A DNA stretch of 64,000 bases, taken from positions 185,799 to 249,798 of the forward strand of contig NZ_MAHX01000015.1 in the NCBI RefSeq assembly GCF_002023715.1, in the 5' to 3' direction. Under the pieces are notes generated by a model. The model saw nothing but the letters and a program-made list of their open reading frames with translations, made no database searches and was not told where the DNA came from. Below are positions 7,972-17,218 of this stretch, in pieces. Each line of letters begins with the position of its first letter. Position 1 is the first letter of the stretch. This stretch comes from Elizabethkingia occulta (GTDB lineage Bacteria > Bacteroidota > Bacteroidia > Flavobacteriales > Weeksellaceae). The translations under genes were made by a program, and so were the position numbers.

Positions 7972-10119
7972 ATGAAACTTTTTCATTCATTGGAGGCACT
8001 CGTTGAATTACTTGAACATACAAACAGAAGCGTATTTTTAACAGGTAAAGCAGGAACTGGTAAGACTACCTTTCTGAATAATTTTGTAAAAAACACACGC
8101 AAAAAACATATCGTTGTCGCACCTACAGGTATTGCGGCTATTAATGCAGGAGGAGTAACTATACATTCGTTGTTCACAATTCCGCCACGAACTTTTGTGC
8201 CTACTACAGAGCATATCGATCGTAATCTGGCGATGAATATTAACGATCTTTTTCCACATTTTAAATACAGAAAAGACAAACTAAAACTGTTCCGCGAGAT
8301 TGAACTGATTATTATAGATGAGGTATCAATGCTGCGTGCTGATGTTTTGGATATGATGGATCATTCGCTGAGACATGTCCGCAGAAATCAATTACCTTTT
8401 GGAGGTGCACAGTTATTGTTGATAGGAGATTTGTATCAGTTGCCACCAGTTGTAAGAGACGATTCGGAAAGGATATTGTCCAGATTTTATAATTCACCTT
8501 TTTTCTTCTCGGCTAAAGCATTACAGGAAGTTCCTTTGGTGACGGTTGAGCTCATGAAAGTTTATCGTCAACAGGATGAAGAGTTTCTTGAAATTCTGAA
8601 TGCAGTCCGGGATGCTGATATTCGGGGTCTTGATTTTGAAAAACTAAATTCCCGATACGAACCGGATTTTGAGCCTAAGGATGAAGCATACATATATCTG
8701 TGTTCGCATAACCGGATAGCTGATAATATAAACCAGAAAAGGCTGGCTGAACTCGGTGGTAAAACCAAATTTTACAAAGCAGCTGTTGTAGGAAGCTTTA
8801 GCGAAAGCCAATTTCCCAACGAAGAAGTTTTGGAGCTGAAAGTCGGTGCTCAGATTATGTTTATCAGAAATGACACTTCTCCGGAGAAGAAATTTTATAA
8901 CGGTAAACTTGCTGAGATTTCTTATATCGATGAAGATGTTATAAAAGCTGTGCTGGATGGTACAGAAGAGGAAATAACGCTGACCAAAGAAACCTGGGAA
9001 CAGAAAAAATATTCTCTGGACGAAGAAAAGAATATTAAGGAAGAAGTACTGGGGAGTTTTGAACAATATCCAATACGTTTAGCATGGGCTGTTACAATAC
9101 ATAAGAGTCAGGGACTTACTTTCGATCGTGTGATTATAGATGCCGGTAAATCTTTTGCCAGTGGGCAGGTATATGTGGCGCTCAGCCGTTGTCGTACATT
9201 GGAAGGAATTGTGCTGAAATCGAAAATAACTCCGGAAGTTATATTTAGTGATCACAGGATTGAAAATTTCCAAAAATCTACCAATGCTAATGATATTCTG
9301 GAGCAGATCCTGGAGCAGGAAAAGTATGATTATACACTGCACAAGGTACAAATGACAATAGATGCTGCATGGTTGAAGGATTCTTCTATTACCTGGATGG
9401 CATCTGCACTTTCCACTAAAGGACTGGATCAGGAGAAAGTGAAAAATCTTTCACAGATTTTTAAAATAGAAAGTGAAAAGCTCTTTGGTATATCTGAAAA
9501 ATTTAAAAAGTTTGTTCAGCAAAAATCCAAAAGTTTCATCGCCGGAAATATCAAATGGCTGGAGATTGAAGAGAAGTGTAAAGGAGCTGTAAATTTCTTT
9601 TATACAAATGTGGCAGAACAGTTTTTACTACCATTAAAAGATTATTACTCCGAAACAAAAGGAGTGAAAGGATTAAAGGCCTATAATGAAGAGGTGAAAT
9701 CTTTTATAGATGATCTTGAAGAATATATCGACAGACTAAAAGAATCTTATTTGCTGGATATTCCTTTGTTTGATAAAGAAAAGGAACTGGATACTTCGGT
9801 TAAAATGATGAAAAAGCCTACGCACATTATTACGTTCCAGTTGTTTGAAGAAGGAAAAACACCAGGTGAAATTGCTAAAGAAAGAGGGCTGGTAACATCT
9901 ACAGTATATGGACATCTTGCAAAGATGGCTGAATTAGGACTTGTCGATATGGAGCGAATCTTTGACAGAAAAAGAATAAAAATATTTGAAGACCAATATC
10001 TTCAGGAAGCTTTTGACAATCTTTCGGACTGGAAGAAAGCATTACCAGACGAATTTGAATTTCATGAAATCAGAATTCTGTGGAATCATTTCAATCATAA
10101 ATACGAAAATAAAAGTTAG
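7972..10119 (+). CDS. PIF1-like AAA helicase with C-terminal helix-turn-helix region
   Basis: A 715-residue SF1 helicase of the PIF1/RecD-like group. Walker A is LTGKAGTGKTTF (residues ~23-34), followed by APTGIAAINAGG and the IIIDEVSMLRADVLD Walker B. Near residue 365 the IHKSQGLTFDRV motif and VALSRCRTLEGI complete the helicase core. After the core come a helical linker and a helix-turn-helix module near residue 620 (KTPGEIAKERGLVTSTVYGHL), resembling the HTH_40 tails of some RecQ helicases. It probably unwinds DNA or resolves structured DNA in replication and repair. I chose ATG 7972; TTG at 7969 is the alternative. A TAACTTTG box at 7964-7971 directly touches the start. Confidence 0.88.
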   Translation: MKLFHSLEALVELLEHTNRSVFLTGKAGTGKTTFLNNFVKNTRKKHIVVAPTGIAAINAGGVTIHSLFTIPPRTFVPTTEHIDRNLAMNINDLFPHFKYRKDKLKLFREIELIIIDEVSMLRADVLDMMDHSLRHVRRNQLPFGGAQLLLIGDLYQLPPVVRDDSERILSRFYNSPFFFSAKALQEVPLVTVELMKVYRQQDEEFLEILNAVRDADIRGLDFEKLNSRYEPDFEPKDEAYIYLCSHNRIADNINQKRLAELGGKTKFYKAAVVGSFSESQFPNEEVLELKVGAQIMFIRNDTSPEKKFYNGKLAEISYIDEDVIKAVLDGTEEEITLTKETWEQKKYSLDEEKNIKEEVLGSFEQYPIRLAWAVTIHKSQGLTFDRVIIDAGKSFASGQVYVALSRCRTLEGIVLKSKITPEVIFSDHRIENFQKSTNANDILEQILEQEKYDYTLHKVQMTIDAAWLKDSSITWMASALSTKGLDQEKVKNLSQIFKIESEKLFGISEKFKKFVQQKSKSFIAGNIKWLEIEEKCKGAVNFFYTNVAEQFLLPLKDYYSETKGVKGLKAYNEEVKSFIDDLEEYIDRLKESYLLDIPLFDKEKELDTSVKMMKKPTHIITFQLFEEGKTPGEIAKERGLVTSTVYGHLAKMAELGLVDMERIFDRKRIKIFEDQYLQEAFDNLSDWKKALPDEFEFHEIRILWNHFNHKYENKS

Positions 10120-10166
10120 GTAACAGGAAATAAAATTTCAGGCATTAAATCTAAAATTTTAAAGAA

Positions 10167-11165
10167 ATGACTTTACAAAATTTAAAATACTCGGTATTGG
10201 ATCTGGCTTATATAGCACATGGTAATACGATTAAACAAACACTAAATAACTCACTGGATTTAGCCAGATATGTAGAGAAACTGGGATATACCCGTTTCTG
10301 GCTGGCAGAACATCATAATATGGTAAGTATTGCCAGTTCGGCAACTTCTGTACTAATAGGTTATATTGCAGGGGGAACAAATACTATTCGTGTCGGCTCC
10401 GGAGGTGTAATGTTGCCTAATCATAGTTCGCTGATTATAGCAGAACAATTTGGTACACTAGAGTCTTTGTATCCGGGAAGGATAGATTTGGGCGTTGGTC
10501 GTGCACCGGGAACAGATGGTTATACAGCTATGGCGCTGGGAAGGAATCCGCAGATTATTAATGAGCAGTTTCCGAGACAGATTTCAGAATTGCATACTTA
10601 TTTCTCGGAAGAAAATAAAAATGGGCAGGTAAGAGCCATTCCTGGAGAAGGCTTGAATATTCCCGTTTATATACTGGGATCTAGTACAGATAGTGCGTGG
10701 TTGGCTGCTGGATTAGGCTTGCCTTATGCGTTTGCCGGACATTTTGCTCCTGATCAGATGGGTATGGCATTTAAGATTTACCGGGAAAATTACAAACCTT
10801 CGGATAGATTTCCGGAACCTTATATTATTGCAGCAACCAATATCATTGCAGCAGACACAGATGAAGAAGCAGAATATTTGTCTACAACTTTATACCAGGC
10901 ATTTGTAAACCTTGTCCGGAATGACAGGAAGCCAGCTCAGCCACCTGTAGAAGATATGGATACAATTTGGTCACCAATGGAAGCAATGCAGGTTCGCCGA
11001 ATGCTTTCCCTAAGTATCATAGGAAGTAAGGAAACAGTTCAAAAGAAATTAAATGACTTCCTTGAAGCATATCAGATCGATGAATTAATGGCTGTTACGA
11101 ATGTTTATGATCATAAAACAAGGCTCAGGTCTTATGAAATTCTGAAAGAAGTAATTACAGACTAA
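10167..11165 (+). CDS. Luciferase-like (LLM class) flavin-dependent oxidoreductase
   Basis: A 332-residue TIM-barrel flavoprotein of the bacterial luciferase-like family, MsnO8-type. Typical motifs are YTRFWLAEHHNM near residue 46, VGSGGVMLPNHSSL near 90, and GRIDLGVGRAPGTD near 115. These enzymes use reduced FMN and oxygen, or F420 in actinobacteria, on varied substrates; the substrate here is unknown. It follows the helicase by 47 bp and may be read from the same transcript. A strong hairpin lies just downstream. Confidence 0.9.
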   Translation: MTLQNLKYSVLDLAYIAHGNTIKQTLNNSLDLARYVEKLGYTRFWLAEHHNMVSIASSATSVLIGYIAGGTNTIRVGSGGVMLPNHSSLIIAEQFGTLESLYPGRIDLGVGRAPGTDGYTAMALGRNPQIINEQFPRQISELHTYFSEENKNGQVRAIPGEGLNIPVYILGSSTDSAWLAAGLGLPYAFAGHFAPDQMGMAFKIYRENYKPSDRFPEPYIIAATNIIAADTDEEAEYLSTTLYQAFVNLVRNDRKPAQPPVEDMDTIWSPMEAMQVRRMLSLSIIGSKETVQKKLNDFLEAYQIDELMAVTNVYDHKTRLRSYEILKEVITD

Positions 11166-11188
11166 TTGGTAAGAAACAATATTTAGAA

Positions 11189-11229
11189 GTACAAAAAGGA
11201 GAAGGCTTTTTATCATTTCCTTTTTGTAC
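11189..11229 (+). terminator. Hairpin terminator after the LLM oxidoreductase gene
   Basis: A 12-bp perfect stem GTACAAAAAGGA / TCCTTTTTGTAC with a 17-nt loop. The following bases are T-rich (agtctttttgttgtttt), so termination is likely though the U-tract is not immediate. Confidence 0.55.
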
Positions 11230-11251
11230 AGTCTTTTTGTTGTTTTGGCTT

Positions 11252-11303
11252 TATGTTTTTTCGTTTTATAAAAACGGTTACAAATAACCAATTTTGCAGT
11301 TTG
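11252..11303. repeat. Intergenic repeat element, copy A
   Basis: About 50 nt, repeated at 11542-11590. The conserved core is aaaac-g/a-gttacaaataacc-a/g-attttgc-a/g-gttt, with three mismatches over about 31 nt. This copy contains a perfect short hairpin GGTTA-CAAA-TAACC. No gene is visible in or across it. Confidence 0.6.
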
Positions 11304-11541
11304 TATAACATAAAGGTTTCGATAGCTTGGTTCGTCAAGTTTTCTATAAACAGGATCGCTCTGCCTGATAATCTTTTCACCATTCAGGCATTAAGAAAAT
11401 TAAGTTTTTAGCGGACTTTTCTATGTGTTAGCAGCTTTGTCTTGATATTTGTAAAATTTTTAAGGAATTGGCGAATTTCCATTTGCGACCTTAAAAAGAG
11501 TATAAGAAATGAAAAATTCTTTGCGTTCCTTACTATAAAAC

Positions 11542-11590
11542 TATGTTTTTTTATTTTAAAAACAGTTACAAATAACCGATTTTGCGGTTT
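11542..11590. repeat. Intergenic repeat element, copy B
   Basis: Second copy of the element at 11252-11303, in the same orientation and 290 bp away. Its base changes favour a different hairpin, AACCG-ATTTTG-CGGTT, while the GTTA-CAAA-TAAC stem is also kept. The two stems share bases and cannot form together. Confidence 0.6.
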
Positions 11591-11715
11591 TACAATAAAT
11601 CTTTTGTTCGAAAAACAATTTCGAGTTCACGTTAATATATCAACGTCCTGAAAAATAATGAATTATTTCATAAAATCTTTACAGACTTTGCGGTAAAATA
11701 ATTCAGACAGTTTTT

Positions 11716-11723
11716 TAAATTTG
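11716..11723 (+). promoter_or_regulatory. -7 promoter box of lnt
   Basis: TAAATTTG, an exact consensus, 15 nt before the lnt ATG. A TTTG at 11687-11690 lies 25 bp upstream, slightly longer than the usual -33/-7 spacing. Confidence 0.5.
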
Positions 11724-11738
11724 TGAAGATTAAAATCT

Positions 11739-13385
11739 ATGCTTAAATATTTATCCCTATCCGTACTTAGCGGATTGTTGTTCGCAATATCGTGGCCTGC
11801 TCACGGAATTCCTGTATTTATATTCATTGCTTTTGTTCCGCTCATGCTGCTGGAGCATCATCTTACTAATTTCAGTACAGTAAAAAGAAAAAAACTTGCT
11901 GTATTTGGATTTAGCTTTCTAAGCTTTTTCATCTGGAATGTATTGACAACGTGGTGGTTATTCAATTCTCTAATGCCGGACGGTAGTCATTCTATTATTG
12001 CTGTAGCAGTGCCTACATTGCTTAATTCTACAATGATGTCGCTGGTATTTATGTTCTATCATATTTACAAAAAAAGAATAGGAACTTACCTTGGGTTAGT
12101 ATTTTTTATAGCCCTATGGATTTGTTTTGAGAAACTTCATACCAGTTGGGAGCTCAGCTGGCCTTGGCTTACGCTTGGAAATGCATTTGCAGGCTGGCAT
12201 CAGTGGGTGCAGTGGTACGATACAACAGGTGTCTTCGGTGGGTCTTTATGGATTCTGACAGCCAATGTTGCTGCATACTATACATACCGACTTTTCCAGG
12301 TAACCAGAAAGAGAAAGGAACTCATAAAAAATACAGCAATTTTCCTGGCTATTATATTAATTCCGCTGAGTTTATCTCTGGTAAAGTACAATCAGATAAA
12401 ACTTACCTCAGATAAAACAGTCAATGCAGTCTTGTTACAGCCTGAACTTGATCCTTATGCAGAAAAATACAGCAAGGATAGTATTACTATTGTAAATGAA
12501 TTACTGGATATAGCTAAAAAGAATGCAAAAGGTAAAGTAGACTTCTTTATTGCTCCCGAAACCGCGATTCCAGGTTCGGGAGGGCTTAGCGAAAATGGTT
12601 TTGCCTATAGCCACGTTCTGAACAGTATACAGGATTTTACAAAACAATATCCGCAATCGGTATTTCTAACAGGAGCTTCTACTTATAAAGTTTACTCAAG
12701 TGAGGAAAAAGCTTCTGAAACAGCCTATCTTGTAGGAAATGTTGGTGTATGGGTCGATAGTTATAATACGGCATTGCAGATTGTTCCGGGACAAAAGATC
12801 GAAACTTATCACAAAGGCAAACTCGTACCTGGCGTAGAAAGTTTTCCGTATATAACAGTGCTAAAACCATTGCTGGGTGAAGCTATGTTAAATTTTGGCG
12901 GAACAATAGCATCATTGGGAAGTGATAAAGAAAGAAAAGTATTTTCTAACCCCTATAATACGGCTAAAGTAGCACCAATTATTTGTTACGAGAGCGTTTA
13001 TGGAGAATATGTAACAGGATACGTAAAGAATGGAGCTAATCTATTAGCTATTGTTACCAATGATTCCTGGTGGGGGTATTCGCCCGGACACCGACAATTA
13101 TTAGCTCTTGCAAAACTGAGAGCAATAGAAACACGTAAAGAAGTTGTGCGTGCTGCCAATAGCGGTACAAGTGCCCATATCAATGTCAGAGGGGATGTTA
13201 TAGAAAATCTTCCTTATGGTGCTCAGGGGGCAATTCAGGTGAAAGCTGGGATTTTTGAAGGAGAAACGCCTTATGTAAAATACGGAGATGTAATTTATAG
13301 AATAGCATTATTTGTATTTGGTTTTCTGTTTATCTATTTTTGGTCTCAAATCTATTTATCAAGTAAAAATAAAGTCAAGAAATAA
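11739..13385 (+). CDS. lnt: Apolipoprotein N-acyltransferase
   Basis: Adds the third acyl chain to the N-terminal cysteine of lipoproteins in the inner membrane. The 548-residue protein has about six N-terminal membrane segments (1-215), a periplasmic nitrilase-fold domain and a C-terminal membrane helix (~515-538). The catalytic triad aligns as E274 (APETAIPG), K359 (YHKGKLVPG) and C417 (IICYES). The TAA stop overlaps the ATG of the ROK gene by one base, so the two are translationally coupled. Several lipoproteins that would be its substrates are encoded at 40.6-44.2 kb. Confidence 0.95.
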   Translation: MLKYLSLSVLSGLLFAISWPAHGIPVFIFIAFVPLMLLEHHLTNFSTVKRKKLAVFGFSFLSFFIWNVLTTWWLFNSLMPDGSHSIIAVAVPTLLNSTMMSLVFMFYHIYKKRIGTYLGLVFFIALWICFEKLHTSWELSWPWLTLGNAFAGWHQWVQWYDTTGVFGGSLWILTANVAAYYTYRLFQVTRKRKELIKNTAIFLAIILIPLSLSLVKYNQIKLTSDKTVNAVLLQPELDPYAEKYSKDSITIVNELLDIAKKNAKGKVDFFIAPETAIPGSGGLSENGFAYSHVLNSIQDFTKQYPQSVFLTGASTYKVYSSEEKASETAYLVGNVGVWVDSYNTALQIVPGQKIETYHKGKLVPGVESFPYITVLKPLLGEAMLNFGGTIASLGSDKERKVFSNPYNTAKVAPIICYESVYGEYVTGYVKNGANLLAIVTNDSWWGYSPGHRQLLALAKLRAIETRKEVVRAANSGTSAHINVRGDVIENLPYGAQGAIQVKAGIFEGETPYVKYGDVIYRIALFVFGFLFIYFWSQIYLSSKNKVKK

Positions 13386-14245
13386 TGCAAAATATAGTTG
13401 GCATAGACATAGGCGGATCACATATTACCTTAGCGCAGGTAGATCCGGAGAAGCACGAAATTATTACTCCTACTTATGTCCGTGAACGTGTGGATTCTTT
13501 TGCAGATCCCGAAACTATTTTTCAAGCCTGGATTTCCGGTATTGAAAAAGCTGCCGGAGATTTAAAGAAAGAAGAATTACGTATCGGTATAGCGATGCCG
13601 GGACCATTTGATTATGAAAACGGAATTTCATTGATGTTACAAGGAAAATTTCGTTCTATATATGAAGTAAATATCAAAGAAGAACTGGCATACCGTCTGG
13701 AAATAAATAAAAATCAGATTCATTTCATTAATGATGCTGCTGCTTTTCTGGAAGGAGAAGTATTTGGTGGCTGTGTACAAGGACAAGGGAGAATTTTCGG
13801 TGTTACACTGGGGACAGGTTTGGGAACTACATTTTATAACGGAACAGTAGCTACAGACGAAGATTTGTGGAATTCGCCTTTTCATGAAAGTATCTGTGAG
13901 GATTATCTTGCAACAAGATGGTTTGTAAACCGTTATGCTGAACTTACAGGAGAAACAATTACAGGAGCTAAAGACCTGCTGGATAAACCGGAGGAACTTC
14001 GGAACAAAATGTTCGATGAATATGCAGATTCTTTTGCGGAATTTATCCTGAAATATGTAAAGTATTATGATCCTGAAGTTTTAGTGATCGGAGGCAATAT
14101 TTCTAAAGCATATCCTTATTTTTCTGAACGTTTAAATCATATTCTTGAAGAGAATCGGGTAGAACTGAAAATTGAGATATCCGAAATTTTTGAAGATGCA
14201 GCAATTCTCGGAGCAGCTAGTTATGCTTTGAAAATGAAAAACTAA
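13385..14245 (+). CDS. ROK-family sugar kinase
   Basis: A 286-residue ASKHA-fold kinase of the ROK family. The phosphate-binding IDIGGSH (residues 7-13), the catalytic aspartate in FINDAAAFLEGE (D117) and the second phosphate loop GVTLGTGLGTTF (139-150) are present. The usual zinc-binding HxxxCxCGxxGC motif is absent, since HESIC is followed directly by EDYLATRW. The sugar cannot be read from the sequence. Because the next genes encode an alpha-mannosidase and a phosphomannose-isomerase-like cupin, mannose or glucose phosphorylation is the best guess. It starts within the lnt stop codon. Confidence 0.88.
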   Translation: MQNIVGIDIGGSHITLAQVDPEKHEIITPTYVRERVDSFADPETIFQAWISGIEKAAGDLKKEELRIGIAMPGPFDYENGISLMLQGKFRSIYEVNIKEELAYRLEINKNQIHFINDAAAFLEGEVFGGCVQGQGRIFGVTLGTGLGTTFYNGTVATDEDLWNSPFHESICEDYLATRWFVNRYAELTGETITGAKDLLDKPEELRNKMFDEYADSFAEFILKYVKYYDPEVLVIGGNISKAYPYFSERLNHILEENRVELKIEISEIFEDAAILGAASYALKMKN

Positions 14246-14264
14246 AACCTGTTACTGTTAAAAT

Positions 14265-16544
14265 ATGAGAAAAAAAATTATTATAACTGTTCTGTCACTT
14301 TGCAGTTATTTCTCCTTTGGACAAGATCTTAAACCTGTAGATTATGTAAATACCCTGATGGGTACACAGTCTAAACATTCTCTGTCTAATGGAAATACGT
14401 ATCCGGCAGTAGGTTTGCCATGGGGAATGAATCTGTGGACACCACAAACCGGAAAAATGGGTGACGGATGGGCTTATACTTATGATGCAGATAAAATAAA
14501 AGGCTTCAAACAAACTCATCAACCATCACCATGGATGAATGATTATGGAGCATTTGCCATAATGCCGGGAGTTGGTAAGCCGAAATTCAAAGAAGAGGAA
14601 CGAGCCAGCTGGTTTAGTCATAAAGCTGAGGTTGCGACACCTTATTCCTATAGCGTATATCTGGCAGATGCAGATGTCACTACAGAACTTACACCAACAG
14701 AAAGAGCTGCTTATTTTAAGTTTGATTTTCCTAAAACAGATAGTGCGTACGTAGTAATTGATGCACTGGATAAAGGTTCATATATTAAAATATTACCTAA
14801 GGAAAAGAAAATTATTGGTTATACAACCAGATATGCAGCGGGTAAATATGAAAATTTCAAAAATTATTTTGTTGTTCAGTTTGATAAAGATTTCGATCTG
14901 ACTTCAGCATGGAAAGATACTGCACTGGTGAACGATCAGTTGGAGATCACAAGTAATCATGCAGGAGCGATTGTAGGATTTAAGCTTAAGGCAAAGGAAT
15001 CTGTTTATGCCAAAGTAGCATCGTCTTTTATCAGCTTCGAGCAAGCCGAAATTAATCTGAAAAGAGAAATTGGAAGTCAGTCTTTCGCTCAGGTAAAAAG
15101 CAATGCTAAAGATATCTGGAGCAAAACATTGGGGAAAATTGAGGTGAAAGGCGGAACAGATGAACAATACAGAACGTTTTATTCCGCGATGTACCGTACT
15201 TTGTTTTTCCCACAAAAACTTTATGAAATAGACGCTCAGAATAAAATAAAACACTGGAGTCCTTATAACGGGAAAATCTTAGACGGAAGAATGTTTGCAG
15301 GAACAGGCTTCTGGGATACCTTCCGGGCTTTGTATCCGTTTCTGAATCTTGTGTATCCAAGCATTAATGTAGAGATGCAGGAAGGACTGGCTAATGCGTT
15401 CAAAGAAGGAGGTTTTCTTCCGGAATGGAGCAGTCCCGGGTTTGCAGATGTAATGATTGGTAATAACTCTGCCTCCGTGGTTGCAGATGCTTACATAAAA
15501 GGGCTTAGAGGTTATGATATCGAAACATTGTGGAAAGCTGTTGTTCATGGTGCTAATAATGAAGGACCCATGGATGCTGTCGGAAGAAGAGGTGTTTCTT
15601 ACTATAACTCTTTAGGCTATGTCCCTTATGATGTTCAGATTAATGAGAATGCTGCACGTACATTGGAATATGCTTATGATGATTTTGCAATTTACCAGTT
15701 AGGAAAAGCACTTGGGAAACCTGAGTCTGAAATCAGTATTTTTAAGAAAAGAGCTTATAACTATAAAAATGTTTTTGATCCCTCTACCGGAATGATGAGA
15801 GGTAAAAATAAAGATGGAAAATTCCAGTCTCCTTTTAATCCGTTTAAATGGGGTGATGCTTTTACAGAAGGTAACAGCTGGCATTATACCTGGTCGGTAT
15901 TCCAGGATATTGACGGATTGTCTAAGTTAATGGGAGGTAAAAAGAAGTTTGAAGCAAAATTAGATGAGGTGTTTTCGTTACCACCCGTTTTTGATGATTC
16001 TTATTACGGATCTGTAATTCACGAAATCCGTGAGATGCAAATTATGAATATGGGACAATATGCACATGGTAATCAGCCAATTCAGCATATGATCTATTTA
16101 TACAACTATGCAGGTGCCCCTTATAAAACACAATACTGGACACGTCAGGTGATTAACAAATTGTATAAGCCTACACCGGACGGGTATTGTGGAGATGAGG
16201 ATAATGGGCAAACATCTGCATGGTATGTGTTTTCGGCTTTAGGATTCTATCCGGTAACGCCAGCTACCAACCAGTATGTTTTGGGAGCTCCGTTGTTTAA
16301 AGAAGCAACGATTCACTTGGAGAATGGTAAGAAAATTGAGATTAAAGCACCACAGAACAGCAAGGAAAATATATATGTGGAATCTTTAAAGGTAAATAAC
16401 CAGCCATATTCCAAAAACTGGTTAAATCACCAGGAATTAATGAAAGGAGCGGTGTTAAATTTTGATATGAAAGCACAGCCTAACAAAGAAAGAGGTTCGC
16501 AGGAAAAAGATTTTCCTTACTCTATGTCAACAGAAAAATTATAA
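14265..16544 (+). CDS. GH92 family alpha-mannosidase, exported
   Basis: A 759-residue glycoside hydrolase with a signal peptide (MRKKIIITVLSLCSYFSFGQ), so periplasmic or surface-associated. GH92 landmarks are the N-terminal beta-sandwich start DYVNTLMGTQS, WGDAFTEGNSWHYTW, HEIREMQIMNMGQYAHGNQP, and the GDEDNGQTSAWYV segment carrying the catalytic aspartates. GH92 enzymes are calcium-dependent exo-alpha-mannosidases acting on N-glycans and mannans. Full length for the family. It sits between a ROK kinase and a cupin phosphomannose isomerase, which fits release and use of mannose. Confidence 0.94.
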   Translation: MRKKIIITVLSLCSYFSFGQDLKPVDYVNTLMGTQSKHSLSNGNTYPAVGLPWGMNLWTPQTGKMGDGWAYTYDADKIKGFKQTHQPSPWMNDYGAFAIMPGVGKPKFKEEERASWFSHKAEVATPYSYSVYLADADVTTELTPTERAAYFKFDFPKTDSAYVVIDALDKGSYIKILPKEKKIIGYTTRYAAGKYENFKNYFVVQFDKDFDLTSAWKDTALVNDQLEITSNHAGAIVGFKLKAKESVYAKVASSFISFEQAEINLKREIGSQSFAQVKSNAKDIWSKTLGKIEVKGGTDEQYRTFYSAMYRTLFFPQKLYEIDAQNKIKHWSPYNGKILDGRMFAGTGFWDTFRALYPFLNLVYPSINVEMQEGLANAFKEGGFLPEWSSPGFADVMIGNNSASVVADAYIKGLRGYDIETLWKAVVHGANNEGPMDAVGRRGVSYYNSLGYVPYDVQINENAARTLEYAYDDFAIYQLGKALGKPESEISIFKKRAYNYKNVFDPSTGMMRGKNKDGKFQSPFNPFKWGDAFTEGNSWHYTWSVFQDIDGLSKLMGGKKKFEAKLDEVFSLPPVFDDSYYGSVIHEIREMQIMNMGQYAHGNQPIQHMIYLYNYAGAPYKTQYWTRQVINKLYKPTPDGYCGDEDNGQTSAWYVFSALGFYPVTPATNQYVLGAPLFKEATIHLENGKKIEIKAPQNSKENIYVESLKVNNQPYSKNWLNHQELMKGAVLNFDMKAQPNKERGSQEKDFPYSMSTEKL

Positions 16545-16563
16545 CAGAGATATTTAATATATT

Positions 16564-17061
16564 ATGAATACTGAAAAAACAGAAATCTTTAACAGAATAG
16601 AAAAAACACTTGGAGAACAAGGGTTTAATATTGTAGCAAAAGATGATAACAGACCTTGGGGAGGCTTTTTTGTAATCGAAGAAAAGCAGGCTCAGGATTT
16701 CGCTAATCAATATTTTGATGGAATTGATGTAGAAAGCCTTAAGATAGGAGGAAAGCTAAGTCCTAAAATTCTTTTGGTTGCTCCTCAGGCTAGATTAAGC
16801 TGGCAGTATCACCACAGAAGAGCTGAAATTTGGCAGGTTGTGGATGGTGTTGTAGGCATTAAAAGAAGCAATACTGACGAAGAAGGCGAATTAAAAGAAT
16901 ACAATCCAAAAGATCAGGTAAAGCTGGAACAGGGGGAAAGACACCGCTTAATCGGATTAGATGGATGGGGAGTAGTTGCCGAGATCTGGCAGCATACAGA
17001 TGCTAATAATCCGTCCGATGAGGATGATATTGTAAGGGTACAGGATGACTTTGGAAGATAA
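16564..17061 (+). CDS. Cupin, type II phosphomannose isomerase-like
   Basis: A 165-residue single-domain cupin. It contains the type II mannose-6-phosphate isomerase signature SWQYHHRRAEIWQVVDGVVG and the later EQGERHRLIG, giving the metal histidines and glutamate of the cupin. In bifunctional ManC/AlgA proteins this domain follows a guanylyltransferase; here it stands alone. It probably converts mannose-6-phosphate to fructose-6-phosphate, completing the route begun by the GH92 enzyme and ROK kinase. It begins 20 bp after the mannosidase. Confidence 0.85.
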   Translation: MNTEKTEIFNRIEKTLGEQGFNIVAKDDNRPWGGFFVIEEKQAQDFANQYFDGIDVESLKIGGKLSPKILLVAPQARLSWQYHHRRAEIWQVVDGVVGIKRSNTDEEGELKEYNPKDQVKLEQGERHRLIGLDGWGVVAEIWQHTDANNPSDEDDIVRVQDDFGR

Positions 17062-17150
17062 TTTTAAACTTTCATATTCATCGTAACCGCTTACTATATC
17101 GTGAACGATAAGTATTCTGAAAAGATTTTCAGGAAAATAAAATATAAAAT

Positions 17151-17182
17151 TTTGTGGGTTTGAAAAAAAATACATAATTTTG
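17151..17182 (+). promoter_or_regulatory. Promoter of the rpmB-rpmG operon (-33 TTTG, -7 TAATTTTG)
   Basis: TTTG at 17151-17154 and TAATTTTG at 17175-17182, spaced 20 bp. Both elements match the Bacteroidota consensus, and they lie 36 nt before the rpmB ATG. Confidence 0.75.
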
Positions 17183-17218
17183 CACTTCAATTTGAATAAG
17201 TAGTAAAAGACTAAAGAT

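Larger units (their letters stand above)
11230..11715. other. Non-coding intergenic stretch between the LLM oxidoreductase and lnt
   Basis: About 490 bp with no credible gene. A 69-codon open frame at 11442-11651 has no initiation signal, covers one repeat copy and shows no protein-like composition. The stretch holds two copies of a short hairpin repeat (11252-11303 and 11542-11590), another potential stem TGCCTGA / TCAGGCA near 11365-11390, and several TTTGCG words (near 11520, 11582 and 11688). It looks like decayed or repeat-derived spacer. Confidence 0.6.

Noticed and set aside
11442..11651. 69-codon open frame in the intergenic region before lnt
   Set aside because: Covers a repeat element, has no promoter or protein-like composition, and follows no gene pattern.
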